A DNA stretch of 64,000 nucleotides from Bacteroidales bacterium (GTDB lineage Bacteria; Bacteroidota; Bacteroidia; Bacteroidales; JAADJA01). This document shows, in pieces, positions 55,160 to 63,414 of this stretch. The stretch spans positions 62,001 to 126,000 of the forward strand of contig JAIOZL010000001.1 of the NCBI GenBank assembly GCA_021740645.1, given 5' to 3'. Position 1 is the stretch's first letter; each line of letters starts with the position of its first letter. The notes under the pieces were generated by a model. That model saw nothing but the letters and a program-made list of their open reading frames with translations, ran no database searches and had not been told where the DNA came from. The translations under genes were made by a program, and so were the position numbers.

Positions 55160-56062
55160 ATGGCAACAGTTTTAATATCAGGTGGAAGTGGATTGATCGG
55201 TCAGCACTTAAGTAAAATGCTAGTTGCTAAGGGCTATACAGTATCCTTTTTAAGTCGTTCGCCAAACGATTCAGGAAACATTAAAGTTTATGCCTGGGAC
55301 TGGAAAAACGGGAAAGTAGATGACGAAGCCATCAAAAATGCCGAATATATCGTGCATTTGGCAGGAGCAGGTATTGCTGAGAAACGCTGGACTGAAAAGC
55401 GTAAAAAAGTAATCATCGACAGCCGGGTAAAGACCGGGGAATTTCTTTATAATAAAACCCGTGAACTCAATCCGAATTTAAAAGCCTTTATAACCTCTTC
55501 GGCTATTGGGTATTATGGAATGATTACTTCAGAAAAGGTTTTTGATGAAGCCGATCCTACGGCTTCTGATTTTTTTGGGATCACTTGCAGTTTATGGGAA
55601 AAGATGGCGGATAAATTCGGTGAAGCCGGGATCAGGACGGTTAAGATCAGGACAGGTGTGGTGCTTACTAAAAGGGGAGGGGCTCTGGAAAAGATGCTGG
55701 CTCCGGTCAGGCGCGGACTTGGGGCTTCCCTGGGTTCAGGTAAGCAATATCTACCCTGGATCCATATGGATGACCTTTGCAGTATTTACATCAAAGCCAT
55801 TGAAGACACAAAAATGGAAGGGCCATACAATGCTGTGGCCCCTCAATTTACCAACTATGCGGATTTTAATCAAACAGCAGCTAAAATGCTGAATAAGCCT
55901 TTATGGTTGCCTAATATTCCCGGCTTTGTTTTAAGGCTTGCTATGGGTGAAATGGCAGGGATGGTTCTGGAAGGTAGCCGGGTGTCAGCAGATAAAATAC
56001 AGCAAACAGGATTTAAGTTCTCTTTTCCCGATCTGGAAGAAGCATTAACAGATCTCCTGTAA
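55160..56062 (+). CDS. TIGR01777-family NAD(P)-dependent epimerase/SDR protein
   Basis: 300 aa. The start VLISGGSGLIGQHLSKMLVAKGYTV is a Rossmann NAD(P)-binding motif of the extended SDR type. ITSSAIGYYG, VKIRTGVVL, LGSGKQYLPWIHMDDL and GPYNAVAP are typical of the YfcH/SulA-like TIGR01777 family, which ends in a DUF1731 domain (GEMAGMVLEGSRVSADKIQQ). Substrate is unknown for the family. It is cytoplasmic, behind the toroid gene in the same direction and probably cotranscribed with it. Complete length. Confidence 0.9.
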   Translation: MATVLISGGSGLIGQHLSKMLVAKGYTVSFLSRSPNDSGNIKVYAWDWKNGKVDDEAIKNAEYIVHLAGAGIAEKRWTEKRKKVIIDSRVKTGEFLYNKTRELNPNLKAFITSSAIGYYGMITSEKVFDEADPTASDFFGITCSLWEKMADKFGEAGIRTVKIRTGVVLTKRGGALEKMLAPVRRGLGASLGSGKQYLPWIHMDDLCSIYIKAIEDTKMEGPYNAVAPQFTNYADFNQTAAKMLNKPLWLPNIPGFVLRLAMGEMAGMVLEGSRVSADKIQQTGFKFSFPDLEEALTDLL

Positions 56063-57041
56063 TTTCTATTCAAAGTTTAAAAGGCCTCCTCTCGTTCAGA
56101 AATTCTTTAGAATTTAAAGTTACTTATAACCTTTGACTCAAATAGATGAAGTTACATTGATAAAAACAAGCAATTTCAGAAAAACATTTCCGTAATCCAA
56201 GTTCATATCACTTGCATCAGCGAAAGGCCTGGAGAAAAAGTATATACGTAGTCTTTGTTGGATACTTCTATCAAAAAAATTGAGCGGATAAAATATAGAC
56301 AAGCACTCAAAATATATTAAAACCATGTGTCATTAAATATAACATTTTTAGGTAAATAAGAGCAAACCTTTAAATATCTGGTAAACCAAAATTTAAACAT
56401 GGTATATACCAAAGGAGTTCAAAACCGTGATCACTTTAACTAGCGCTGAAGCGATACCTGCCAACAAAAAATTAGAACTATTCTTTTGACTTTTCAAAGA
56501 TTTTAGAAAATCACTTGTTGAACGGAAGCACTTGACTCCACTTCTTTAAATCGATTATTTTTCCCCCCGAATTGATTAATTAAATGAAGCTTTATACCTA
56601 TATAAAATTTTAATATTCCTGGCAAAATGATTACAAATACGCTTTTTCAAATACATTGTTATTAAAAAGCAGGCTGTAAGACATTGCCAACCTAAATAGT
56701 TTGAGCATCACAATCTATATCTCCTTTGAGATGCGCATCTACCGCGACATTCAAGAAGAACTGTTGAAATATTCAATAGGTGTGTAATATTTATACACAT
56801 CCCTATAAAGGTTTATTGGCGCGCCTTAGATTGAAATTATGCCGATGGGTGTTAATATATTCAACAATTCTTTTTGTTTAATATTGCAACATAAAAGATA
56901 TAAGTCATTGTTTAAGTGTTGTTTAAGTTGGTATTCTAAATCTGGTATCAAAGTTGAACTGCCGGTAATGAAAATTTCACTGGCGATATAATTATGATAA
57001 CCACTTACATAACAAATCAACTTATTATAAAACAATAAACA
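56063..57041. other. 980-base gene-poor region
   Basis: AT-rich stretch upstream of the SBP-GcvH gene. It contains a 12-bp palindrome TGGTATATACCA (56400-56411), an inverted repeat TGTGTA-N7-TACACA (56781-56799) and a possible decayed reading frame on the minus strand (56826-57035). I see no convincing intact gene, tRNA or terminator. The length and the remnant hint at a site where something has been lost. Confidence 0.5.
56826..57035 (-). pseudogene. Possible remnant of an actin-like ATPase (PilM/FtsA-type C-terminus)
   Basis: A 69-codon minus-strand frame. Its YHNYIASEIFITGSSTLIPD followed by LEYQLKQHL resembles the 'I.LTGGGA.IPGL...L...L' end of PilM, FtsA and MreB-type ATPases, with the Gly-rich loop degraded to GSS. 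There is no upstream part of such a protein, because the divergent gene begins at 57042. Composition is close to the intergenic background, so chance is a real alternative. Confidence 0.2.
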
Positions 57042-58736
57042 ATGAAAAAGACACTTTTAGTACTTATTGCTTTGATACTGATTAGTTCAGGCAATACAGA
57101 CATCAATAGAGCAAGAGCTGGGACTAACCCACAGGATAACTCAATAAATATCCTTAGTACACCTGATTTATACGACTTAACAAACAAGTTGAGCGATGAA
57201 TATTGTAAAACTCATCCCGATTTTAATGTTCAGGTTATCCAGGTCTCGGAAAAACAAATTCCGGAAATATTTAGTGCTGGTAATGGAATAGGATTTATTT
57301 CAAAAAAATATATTCAGGGAATTAAACCCGAAACATTATGGCATCTTTTAATTGGAAGGGAAGTAATAGTGCCAGTGATCAATGAAAATAATCCATTTGC
57401 CAGCCAATTGGATGAAAAAGGAGTAATACCTGAAGATTTTAATAAGTTATTTACCTATCCCGATAAAAAAAGTTGGGGCACTCTTTTGAAAAATAACGAA
57501 AAATCATTGGTTCATTTTTATACGGTAAATGATCCTTCTGTAAAGGCTGCTATGGCTGAATTTTTGAAAATTGAGGAGCAAAGCCTTAAGGGGATTAGCT
57601 TGGATAATATACCATCCATGATTTCGGCTATTCAAAACGATCCACTGGCAATTGGATTTTGCAGGATTACAGATATTGTGAATGGTCAGGATCAAAGCTT
57701 AATCAGCAATATAAAATTATTACCCATTGATAAAAATGGAAACGGGACAATTGATTATTTTGAAGATATTTATGATGACCTTTTAACTTTTTTACGTGGG
57801 GTTTGGATTGGGAAATTCCCTAATTCCCTAGCGAGAAACATATACTCAATATCCGCTACCAAACCTACTCATATTAATGAAGTAAATTTCCTTAAATGGG
57901 TTCTGACCGATGGGCAATATTTAATGCAATCAAATGGTATTAGTGAATTGGCATACGGAGAGAGGCAGTTGAAACTAGATAAATTGCGGCAGGATGAAAT
58001 ATTTTTGTCCGAGTCAACGGATAACTATGCAACACTGGGATTAATTCTTTTCATTTTCATAGGCGTGATTACCCTGGGCTTTATAACAGCTTATGCAATC
58101 CGACACAGAAAGTATGGGAAAGTAAACCTACTAAAATCAAATAAAATTCCCTTGTCAGTCATAAATGAAAACTCAATTCAAATTCCGAAAGGATTATTTT
58201 TTGACAAATCACATACCTGGGCTTTTATGGAAAAAGAAGGGAAAGTAAGGATTGGCATTGATGATTTTCTACAACATGTCACAGGGCCGATTACACGGAT
58301 TAAAATGAAAAATCCAGGGGATACAATTAAAAAAGGGGAGGCCGTATTGACACTTATCCAGAATGGAAAACAGTTGACTGTTCGCACACCGGTTTCGGGG
58401 ATTATCAGAGAAATAAACGAGGATCTTATTACTAATTCTCAAAAAATGAATAATTCACCCTATACAGAGGGTTGGGTGTATATGATTGAACCCTCAAACT
58501 GGCTAAGGGAAATTCAATTTCTTGCCATGGCAAATAAATACAAAGACTGGCTGAAAAATGAGTTTCACAGACTGAAAGATTTTATTGCTGCATCAGGCAA
58601 CATAAATTCCCTGGCCCAAAAGCCTCTTATTCTGCAGGATGGCGGTGAAATTAAAGACAATATATTAAAAGATTTCAGGCCTGAAGTATGGGAAGATTTT
58701 CAGAAACATTTTTTAGATACTTCTGAATTAAGGTGA
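57042..58736 (+). CDS. Periplasmic binding-protein domain fused to a GcvH-like domain
   Basis: 564 aa. Signal peptide (residues 1-27), then a PstS-like solute-binding fold to about residue 325 (INILSTPDLYDLTNKLSDEY, VIVPVINENNPFASQL, IPSMISAIQNDPLAIGF) with an inserted EF-hand-type loop, DKNGNGTIDYFE (230-241). One membrane helix lies at ~331-352, followed by RHRKYGK. From ~383 a GcvH-like lipoyl fold faces the cytoplasm (GLFFDKSHTWAFME, GIDDFLQHVTGPI, RTPVSGIIREIN). The canonical ESVKA lipoylation motif is replaced by IQNGKQLTV. The tail (GGEIKDNILKDFRPEVWEDFQKHF) is shared with the 60910 protein. It starts the redox gene set; the next gene is 37 bases away. The role, perhaps linking an external ligand to electron transfer, is inference. 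Confidence 0.8.
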   Translation: MKKTLLVLIALILISSGNTDINRARAGTNPQDNSINILSTPDLYDLTNKLSDEYCKTHPDFNVQVIQVSEKQIPEIFSAGNGIGFISKKYIQGIKPETLWHLLIGREVIVPVINENNPFASQLDEKGVIPEDFNKLFTYPDKKSWGTLLKNNEKSLVHFYTVNDPSVKAAMAEFLKIEEQSLKGISLDNIPSMISAIQNDPLAIGFCRITDIVNGQDQSLISNIKLLPIDKNGNGTIDYFEDIYDDLLTFLRGVWIGKFPNSLARNIYSISATKPTHINEVNFLKWVLTDGQYLMQSNGISELAYGERQLKLDKLRQDEIFLSESTDNYATLGLILFIFIGVITLGFITAYAIRHRKYGKVNLLKSNKIPLSVINENSIQIPKGLFFDKSHTWAFMEKEGKVRIGIDDFLQHVTGPITRIKMKNPGDTIKKGEAVLTLIQNGKQLTVRTPVSGIIREINEDLITNSQKMNNSPYTEGWVYMIEPSNWLREIQFLAMANKYKDWLKNEFHRLKDFIAASGNINSLAQKPLILQDGGEIKDNILKDFRPEVWEDFQKHFLDTSELR

Positions 58737-58773
58737 ATGTAATGAGTACTATCTCTAACAAAAATTTGTAGTT

Positions 58774-59637
58774 ATGGGAATAGATAGAAGAAATTTTTTC
58801 AGGGTACTAGGTGTGACAGGTGCAACACTTACACTAGGTAAAAAGTTGGGTGCAAAACCAACCCACAAAAACGAAATCGAATTCTATGGCATTTTATATG
58901 ATTCAACCCGCTGTGTGGGTTGTCAGAGTTGCGAATATGCCTGTGCTGAGTCGAATGGGTTACCTGAACCTGAGGACATCCCCGAAGTAGGTGTCATTCG
59001 TCAAACAGATGAAACAAGACGAACCGTTGTAAATGCATATAATACCTCCAAAGGGGAGGTATATATAAAGCGTCAGTGTATGCATTGCTGCCAACCCGCC
59101 TGTGATGCTGCCTGTTTAACCCAGGCAATGCACAAGACCAAAGAAGGACCTGTTATTTGGCGGGGCGAAAAATGCATGGGATGCAGGTATTGTATGGTTT
59201 CCTGTCCGTTTGATTCTCCAAAATTTGAATATCATAGCGCAAACCCCAAAATTACCAAATGTGATATGTGTTTCGAACGTTTACAGGAAGGGAAAATGCC
59301 AGCTTGTGTGGAAAATTGTCCGGCTGAGGCCATTGTTTTTGGCACTCGCAGAGAGCTGATTAAAGAAGCTCGAAACAGGATTTATGAAAATCCGGATGTT
59401 TATGAAGATCATATTTATGGTGAACATGAAGCCGGTGGGACTGGAGTTTTATACCTTTCGCCCGTACCTTTCGATGAATTAGGCCTTAATACAAAAATTC
59501 AAACCACACCTTACCCCGAATTATCGAAAGGATTCCTATATAGTGTTCCCACTGTTTTTGTGCTGTGGCCAGCACTTTTATTGGGTATTCGAGAAGCAAC
59601 AAAAAATAATCAATCTAAAGAAAGGGAAAATGAGTAA
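58774..59637 (+). CDS. Tat-exported four-cluster ferredoxin subunit, HybA/DmsB-like
   Basis: 287 aa. Tat-type N-terminus (DRRNFFRVLGVTGATL), then four Cys groups in the DmsB/HybA order: CVGCQSCEYAC, CMHCCQPACDAAC, CMGCRYCMVSC and CDMCFERLQ...ACVENC, enough for four [4Fe-4S] clusters. A hydrophobic segment near the C-terminus (FLYSVPTVFVLWPALLLGI) is the membrane anchor typical of HybA. It should pass electrons between a periplasmic partner and the NrfD-like subunit that overlaps its 3' end by 8 bases. No hydrogenase or molybdopterin catalytic subunit is adjacent, so the partner is not obvious. Confidence 0.92.
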   Translation: MGIDRRNFFRVLGVTGATLTLGKKLGAKPTHKNEIEFYGILYDSTRCVGCQSCEYACAESNGLPEPEDIPEVGVIRQTDETRRTVVNAYNTSKGEVYIKRQCMHCCQPACDAACLTQAMHKTKEGPVIWRGEKCMGCRYCMVSCPFDSPKFEYHSANPKITKCDMCFERLQEGKMPACVENCPAEAIVFGTRRELIKEARNRIYENPDVYEDHIYGEHEAGGTGVLYLSPVPFDELGLNTKIQTTPYPELSKGFLYSVPTVFVLWPALLLGIREATKNNQSKERENE

Positions 59638-60862
59638 CTTAGATTATACTATTGCAAAAGATAATGATGGCAAGACCATATGGAAATTTTTGGTTGGTGA
59701 ATTGAAACCGAGGGGTTCATTTTTTACCCCCTTTAATCTTATCTCTTTGCCTATCATGCTTTTTGGCCTGATCCTCATCATTATCAGATTCTGGAAGGGA
59801 ATTGGATCCATAACCAACTTAACACAGGAAGTCCCCTGGGGATTGTGGATTGGTTTTGATGTGGTTACCGGTGTAGCCTTTGCAGGGGGGGCCTATGTTT
59901 TAACCTTTATGGTTTATATCCTGAATATGCGTAAATATCATTCAATCGTCAGGATTACGGTTTTGAATGGGTTTTTGGCATATGTATTTTATGCCGGCGC
60001 TTTACTACTGGATCTAGGACGTCCTTGGAATGTAGTCAATCCCATAATTGGGAATAGTTTTGGGACCAGTTCTGTACTTTTCCTGGTTGCATGGCATTTT
60101 CTTTTATATATGATCGCCCAATTCATTGAATTTTCACCGGCGGTTGCTGAATGGCTTGGAGCTAAAAGGGCAAGGGTTATTTTGTCAGGCATGACCGTTG
60201 CAGCTGTTATATTTGGAATAACCCTATCCACTCTTCACCAGTCCGGGTTAGGAGCACTTTATTTGATGGCTAAAGATAAAATTCATCCCCTTTGGTATTC
60301 TGAATTTATCCCGATTATGTTTTTTGTTTCAAGCATTTTTGCCGGGCTTTCTATGGTCATTTTTGAGGGTTCTATCAGCCACAAAGTATTTTCCGATCAA
60401 ATCAGTAAAAAAAATCAGAAAGCCCATAAAAGTATATTGCATGGTTTATCAAAAATATGTGCAGGGGCCATGTTTGCCTATTTTTTTCTACAAATAATTA
60501 TTTTTATTCACGGGAAAAGATGGGCATATCTTAATTCTCCTATGGGATACTGGTATTTGACTGAGATGATTGGCTTTGTGTTGTTTCCAATGATGCTGTT
60601 TTTTTACAACTATCGAAGAAACAATATTTTCGCCATTAAAATTGCTGCATTAATCACTATGCTTGGTATTATTATAAACCGGTTGAACGTGAGTGTTATC
60701 GGTTTCAAGTGGGACGCCCCTGTACACTATTATCCTTCGTGGATGGAAATTGTAGTGACCCTGGCTGTTATTTTTACAGAGATTTGGATTTTCAGGTGGG
60801 TAGTAAACCGAATGCCGGTATTGCGCGAACCCCCATTGTGGGCAAAAGAAAAAATAGAATAG
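59630..60862 (+). CDS. NrfD/HybB-like quinone-reactive membrane subunit
   Basis: 410 aa with about ten hydrophobic helices. The family features are GLWIGFDVVTGVAFAGGAYV, VFYAGALLLDLGRPWNV, GITLSTLHQSGLGALYLM and SIFAGLSMVIFEGSIS, as in HybB and polysulfide-reductase-type NrfD proteins, which exchange electrons with the quinone pool without heme. I chose ATG 59630, behind an AAAGGG site and overlapping the ferredoxin stop (ATGAGTAA), over a longer frame read inside that gene. The overlap implies coupled translation and a complex with the ferredoxin subunit. The family is clear; the direction of electron flow is not. Confidence 0.92.
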   Translation: MSNLDYTIAKDNDGKTIWKFLVGELKPRGSFFTPFNLISLPIMLFGLILIIIRFWKGIGSITNLTQEVPWGLWIGFDVVTGVAFAGGAYVLTFMVYILNMRKYHSIVRITVLNGFLAYVFYAGALLLDLGRPWNVVNPIIGNSFGTSSVLFLVAWHFLLYMIAQFIEFSPAVAEWLGAKRARVILSGMTVAAVIFGITLSTLHQSGLGALYLMAKDKIHPLWYSEFIPIMFFVSSIFAGLSMVIFEGSISHKVFSDQISKKNQKAHKSILHGLSKICAGAMFAYFFLQIIIFIHGKRWAYLNSPMGYWYLTEMIGFVLFPMMLFFYNYRRNNIFAIKIAALITMLGIIINRLNVSVIGFKWDAPVHYYPSWMEIVVTLAVIFTEIWIFRWVVNRMPVLREPPLWAKEKIE

Positions 60863-60909
60863 CCTTTATGCATTTAGATTGATTTAAAAATAACTTAAAA
60901 CTTAATAAA

Positions 60910-61629
60910 ATGGAGGGATATACATACACCAATATCTTTGATACGAAAGGAATTGAATATATTATCGTCATTACTTTTCTTCTTTTGCTAATTCCTTTTT
61001 GGCAGATCTTAAATAAAAGATCAGTGATTTCAGACAAAATCCGCAAAGCCTGGGATGTATTAACAATTGACATCCTGAAAATTCCACAGGGTTTGTTTTA
61101 CGGGAGGAATCACACCTGGGCCTATCTCATGGCATCAGGAAGTGCAAAAGTGGGCCTTGATGATTTTTTAATGCATGTAGTTGGCGATTTTAGTATCAGG
61201 CAATTGAAAAGTCCGGGAGAATCAATCAAGAAGGGTGATTTACTTGCAGAAATTGATCAGGGCGGGAAAAATCTGAAAATACTTTCACCCCTTTCGGGCA
61301 AGATTGAAAAGGCTAATTTTCAACTCCTGGATAGTACTGATATATTGCAGCATGACCCCTATGAGGAGGGTTGGATTTATCATATTAAACCTTCAAACTG
61401 GATAGGTGATACAAAATCGTATTACCTGGCAGATGATGCGCTGGCCTGGATTAAAGAAGAACTTGTCCGGTTCAAGGATTTTTTATCAGTAACTATAAAT
61501 AAACATTCACCCAACCCTTCCCAGGTTACGTTTCAGGAAGGTGGGGAAATACGAAGCCACCTTCTTTCGGAATTGGACACGGAAATATGGCAAGATTTTC
61601 AGAAAGAATTTTTAAATGAGATGCAATAA
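60910..61629 (+). CDS. Membrane-anchored GcvH-like domain protein
   Basis: 239 aa. One N-terminal membrane helix (IEYIIVITFLLLLIPFW, ~15-31), then a GcvH-like fold from ~57: GLFYGRNHTWAYLM, GLDDFLMHVVGDF, LKSPGESIKKGDLLAEID, LSPLSGKIEKAN. A long C-terminal region ends GGEIRSHLL...EIWQDFQKEFL, matching the end of the 57042 protein. As in that protein, the ESVKA motif around the lipoylated Lys of true GcvH is absent (DQGGKNLKI). It is the last gene of the redox set, 47 bases after the NrfD-like gene. A role in electron transfer or complex assembly is inferred; glycine cleavage is unlikely because no P or T protein is present. Confidence 0.82.
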   Translation: MEGYTYTNIFDTKGIEYIIVITFLLLLIPFWQILNKRSVISDKIRKAWDVLTIDILKIPQGLFYGRNHTWAYLMASGSAKVGLDDFLMHVVGDFSIRQLKSPGESIKKGDLLAEIDQGGKNLKILSPLSGKIEKANFQLLDSTDILQHDPYEEGWIYHIKPSNWIGDTKSYYLADDALAWIKEELVRFKDFLSVTINKHSPNPSQVTFQEGGEIRSHLLSELDTEIWQDFQKEFLNEMQ

Positions 61630-61642
61630 AAAAGTATTTGAT

Positions 61643-61664
61643 AACTGATGTATTATCACCAGTT
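61643..61664 (+). terminator. Weak terminator after the GcvH-like gene
   Basis: AACTG-A-TG pairs with CA-C-CAGTT (seven pairs, one mismatch) around a 6-base loop, with six T at 61663-61668. It may partly separate the redox genes from the two-component genes. Confidence 0.45.
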
Positions 61665-61736
61665 TTTTGTATTTTGCAATGAAATATTTCTCGTTCAATA
61701 CTATTTTTTATCAATTATTCAAAAACATGAGGTGTT

Positions 61737-63413
61737 ATGAATTTACCTGATAAACCAAAGAGTATAAGTCGTACATTTCGTACCTTTTTTAATAAATATT
61801 TTATCTTCAGGTCGTCCATATACAGTCGTGTCGTTTTCATTATCACCATTTTATCAGTTATCCTTTTTGTGTCGTTTGGGGTTATCTTCCGATCAGTATA
61901 TGAAGAATATTTAAATACGGTCATCCGCCAAAGCGGCAATAATGTGGGTTCTATTGTTGAAGGGGCGCTATACCATTCCATGCTTACTAATGATAAAGGG
62001 GCTTTGCAAAGCACACTGGATATCATCAATACAATGTCAGGTATCGACCAGGTAAACATGTACGACAATAAAGACAGCCTGGTTTATTCTACTTTTACAT
62101 TTGATACAACCTGCCAGAGTAATCCTGATTGCAAAGCTTGTCATCCAAAGATTGGGTCGATGTTCTCGCAAGTCGAAAAAACCTACAGGATTATTGACGA
62201 AAAAAGTGCATGTTGCATGAATTTTAATGGCAATGGGCACAGGCATCTTTTAATCCGATCGCCTATACTAAATGAAAAATCATGTTATTTAAGTGCCTGT
62301 CATGCACACAAAGAATCGGATAGATTGCTCGGCTCGTTAGTTATTAAAATTCCGCTGAAAGAAATTGATATGGCGGTTTCCAGTTCGTCCAGGGATTTTT
62401 TCCTGTTAGCTACCCTTACTACCATACTGCTTGTTTTTTTCTTAATCGGGTTCACCAGAAGAAATATAAAAAAACCTTTGAACGCCATTATCTTGGCGAG
62501 TGAAGCGGTATCCAAAGGGGACAAAAGCAAACGCCTGGAAATTACTCCGGGATTACTGGATGATATGCGAATGGTGTCCCTTGCCTTTAACAATATGCTT
62601 GACAATCTGGATTCTGCAAACAATGAGCTGGAAAACTGGTCGCATCAGCTTGAATATAAAGTTCAGAGAAAATCGGAAGAATTATCGGAGATTCAAAATG
62701 AGTTGATCCATGTCGAAAAAATTGCCTCCCTCGGTAAATTATCTTCTTCCGTGGCCCATGAAATTAATAATCCACTTTCGGGGGTACTGACGTATACAAA
62801 ATTAGTTCACAAACAGCTGAGTAAATTGGAAATGGATGCGGATACCAAAGAATCCATTCTGAAGTATTTGGTGGTGATTGAAAGGGAAACAAAAAGGTGT
62901 GGGGATATTGTAAAAGGCCTGCTTGATTTTTCACGAAAAGACCAGCAACATTTTGAACTAAAACACTTTCATCAAATATTGAGGGAAACTTATAACCTGA
63001 TGTCCCACCAGATGAAAATGGCAGAAATTAATTTTTATGCAGAATTTTCAGCTGCTACGGACTTAATTTATTGCAGTGAAAATCAAATAAAACAAGCGTG
63101 TGTTGCCCTACTCGTTAATGCTTCGGAAGCCGTCACCGAAAATGGTGAAGTCCTGATAAAAACAATGAACCCCGATCAGGAGCACATTCAACTATTAATA
63201 TCAGACAATGGCGTGGGGATTGACCCCGAAGATATCCCGCATATTTTTGAACCCTTTTTCTCAGCTAAGCAAAAAGCCAGCGGGATTGGCCTCGGTCTGG
63301 CCATTGTTCATGGTATTGTACAAAGCCACAAAGGTAAAATTGAAGTTGATTCAGAATTAGGAAAACAAACATCCATAACAATAACTTTGCCTTTAAAACA
63401 AATGGAAGAATAA
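61737..63413 (+). CDS. Sensor histidine kinase with periplasmic heme c motif
   Basis: 558 aa. Membrane helix near 34-56, periplasmic domain to ~215, second helix (FFLLATLTTILLVFFLIGF), HAMP linker, coiled coil, then NtrB-type kinase core: H-box SSVAHEINNPLSG with His341, N-box CVALLVNASEAV, G1 DNGVGIDPEDIP and G2 ASGIGLGLAIVHG. The periplasmic part has CKACH (Cys132-His136), a heme c attachment motif, and CYLSACH (Cys183-His189), a spaced variant, plus other Cys. This suggests redox or gas sensing through heme. The response regulator begins one base after its stop. It lies 107 bases behind the redox genes, its likely targets. Confidence 0.9.
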   Translation: MNLPDKPKSISRTFRTFFNKYFIFRSSIYSRVVFIITILSVILFVSFGVIFRSVYEEYLNTVIRQSGNNVGSIVEGALYHSMLTNDKGALQSTLDIINTMSGIDQVNMYDNKDSLVYSTFTFDTTCQSNPDCKACHPKIGSMFSQVEKTYRIIDEKSACCMNFNGNGHRHLLIRSPILNEKSCYLSACHAHKESDRLLGSLVIKIPLKEIDMAVSSSSRDFFLLATLTTILLVFFLIGFTRRNIKKPLNAIILASEAVSKGDKSKRLEITPGLLDDMRMVSLAFNNMLDNLDSANNELENWSHQLEYKVQRKSEELSEIQNELIHVEKIASLGKLSSSVAHEINNPLSGVLTYTKLVHKQLSKLEMDADTKESILKYLVVIERETKRCGDIVKGLLDFSRKDQQHFELKHFHQILRETYNLMSHQMKMAEINFYAEFSAATDLIYCSENQIKQACVALLVNASEAVTENGEVLIKTMNPDQEHIQLLISDNGVGIDPEDIPHIFEPFFSAKQKASGIGLGLAIVHGIVQSHKGKIEVDSELGKQTSITITLPLKQMEE

Positions 63414-63414
63414 G

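Noticed and set aside
59543-59629. Longer N-terminus for the NrfD-like protein
   Set aside because: The extension is an overlapping frame inside the ferredoxin gene; the ATG at 59630 has a ribosome site and the usual stop/start overlap.
57042-61629. Glycine cleavage system H protein genes
   Set aside because: No GcvP or GcvT gene is nearby, the domains are membrane-tethered and the lipoylation motif is missing.
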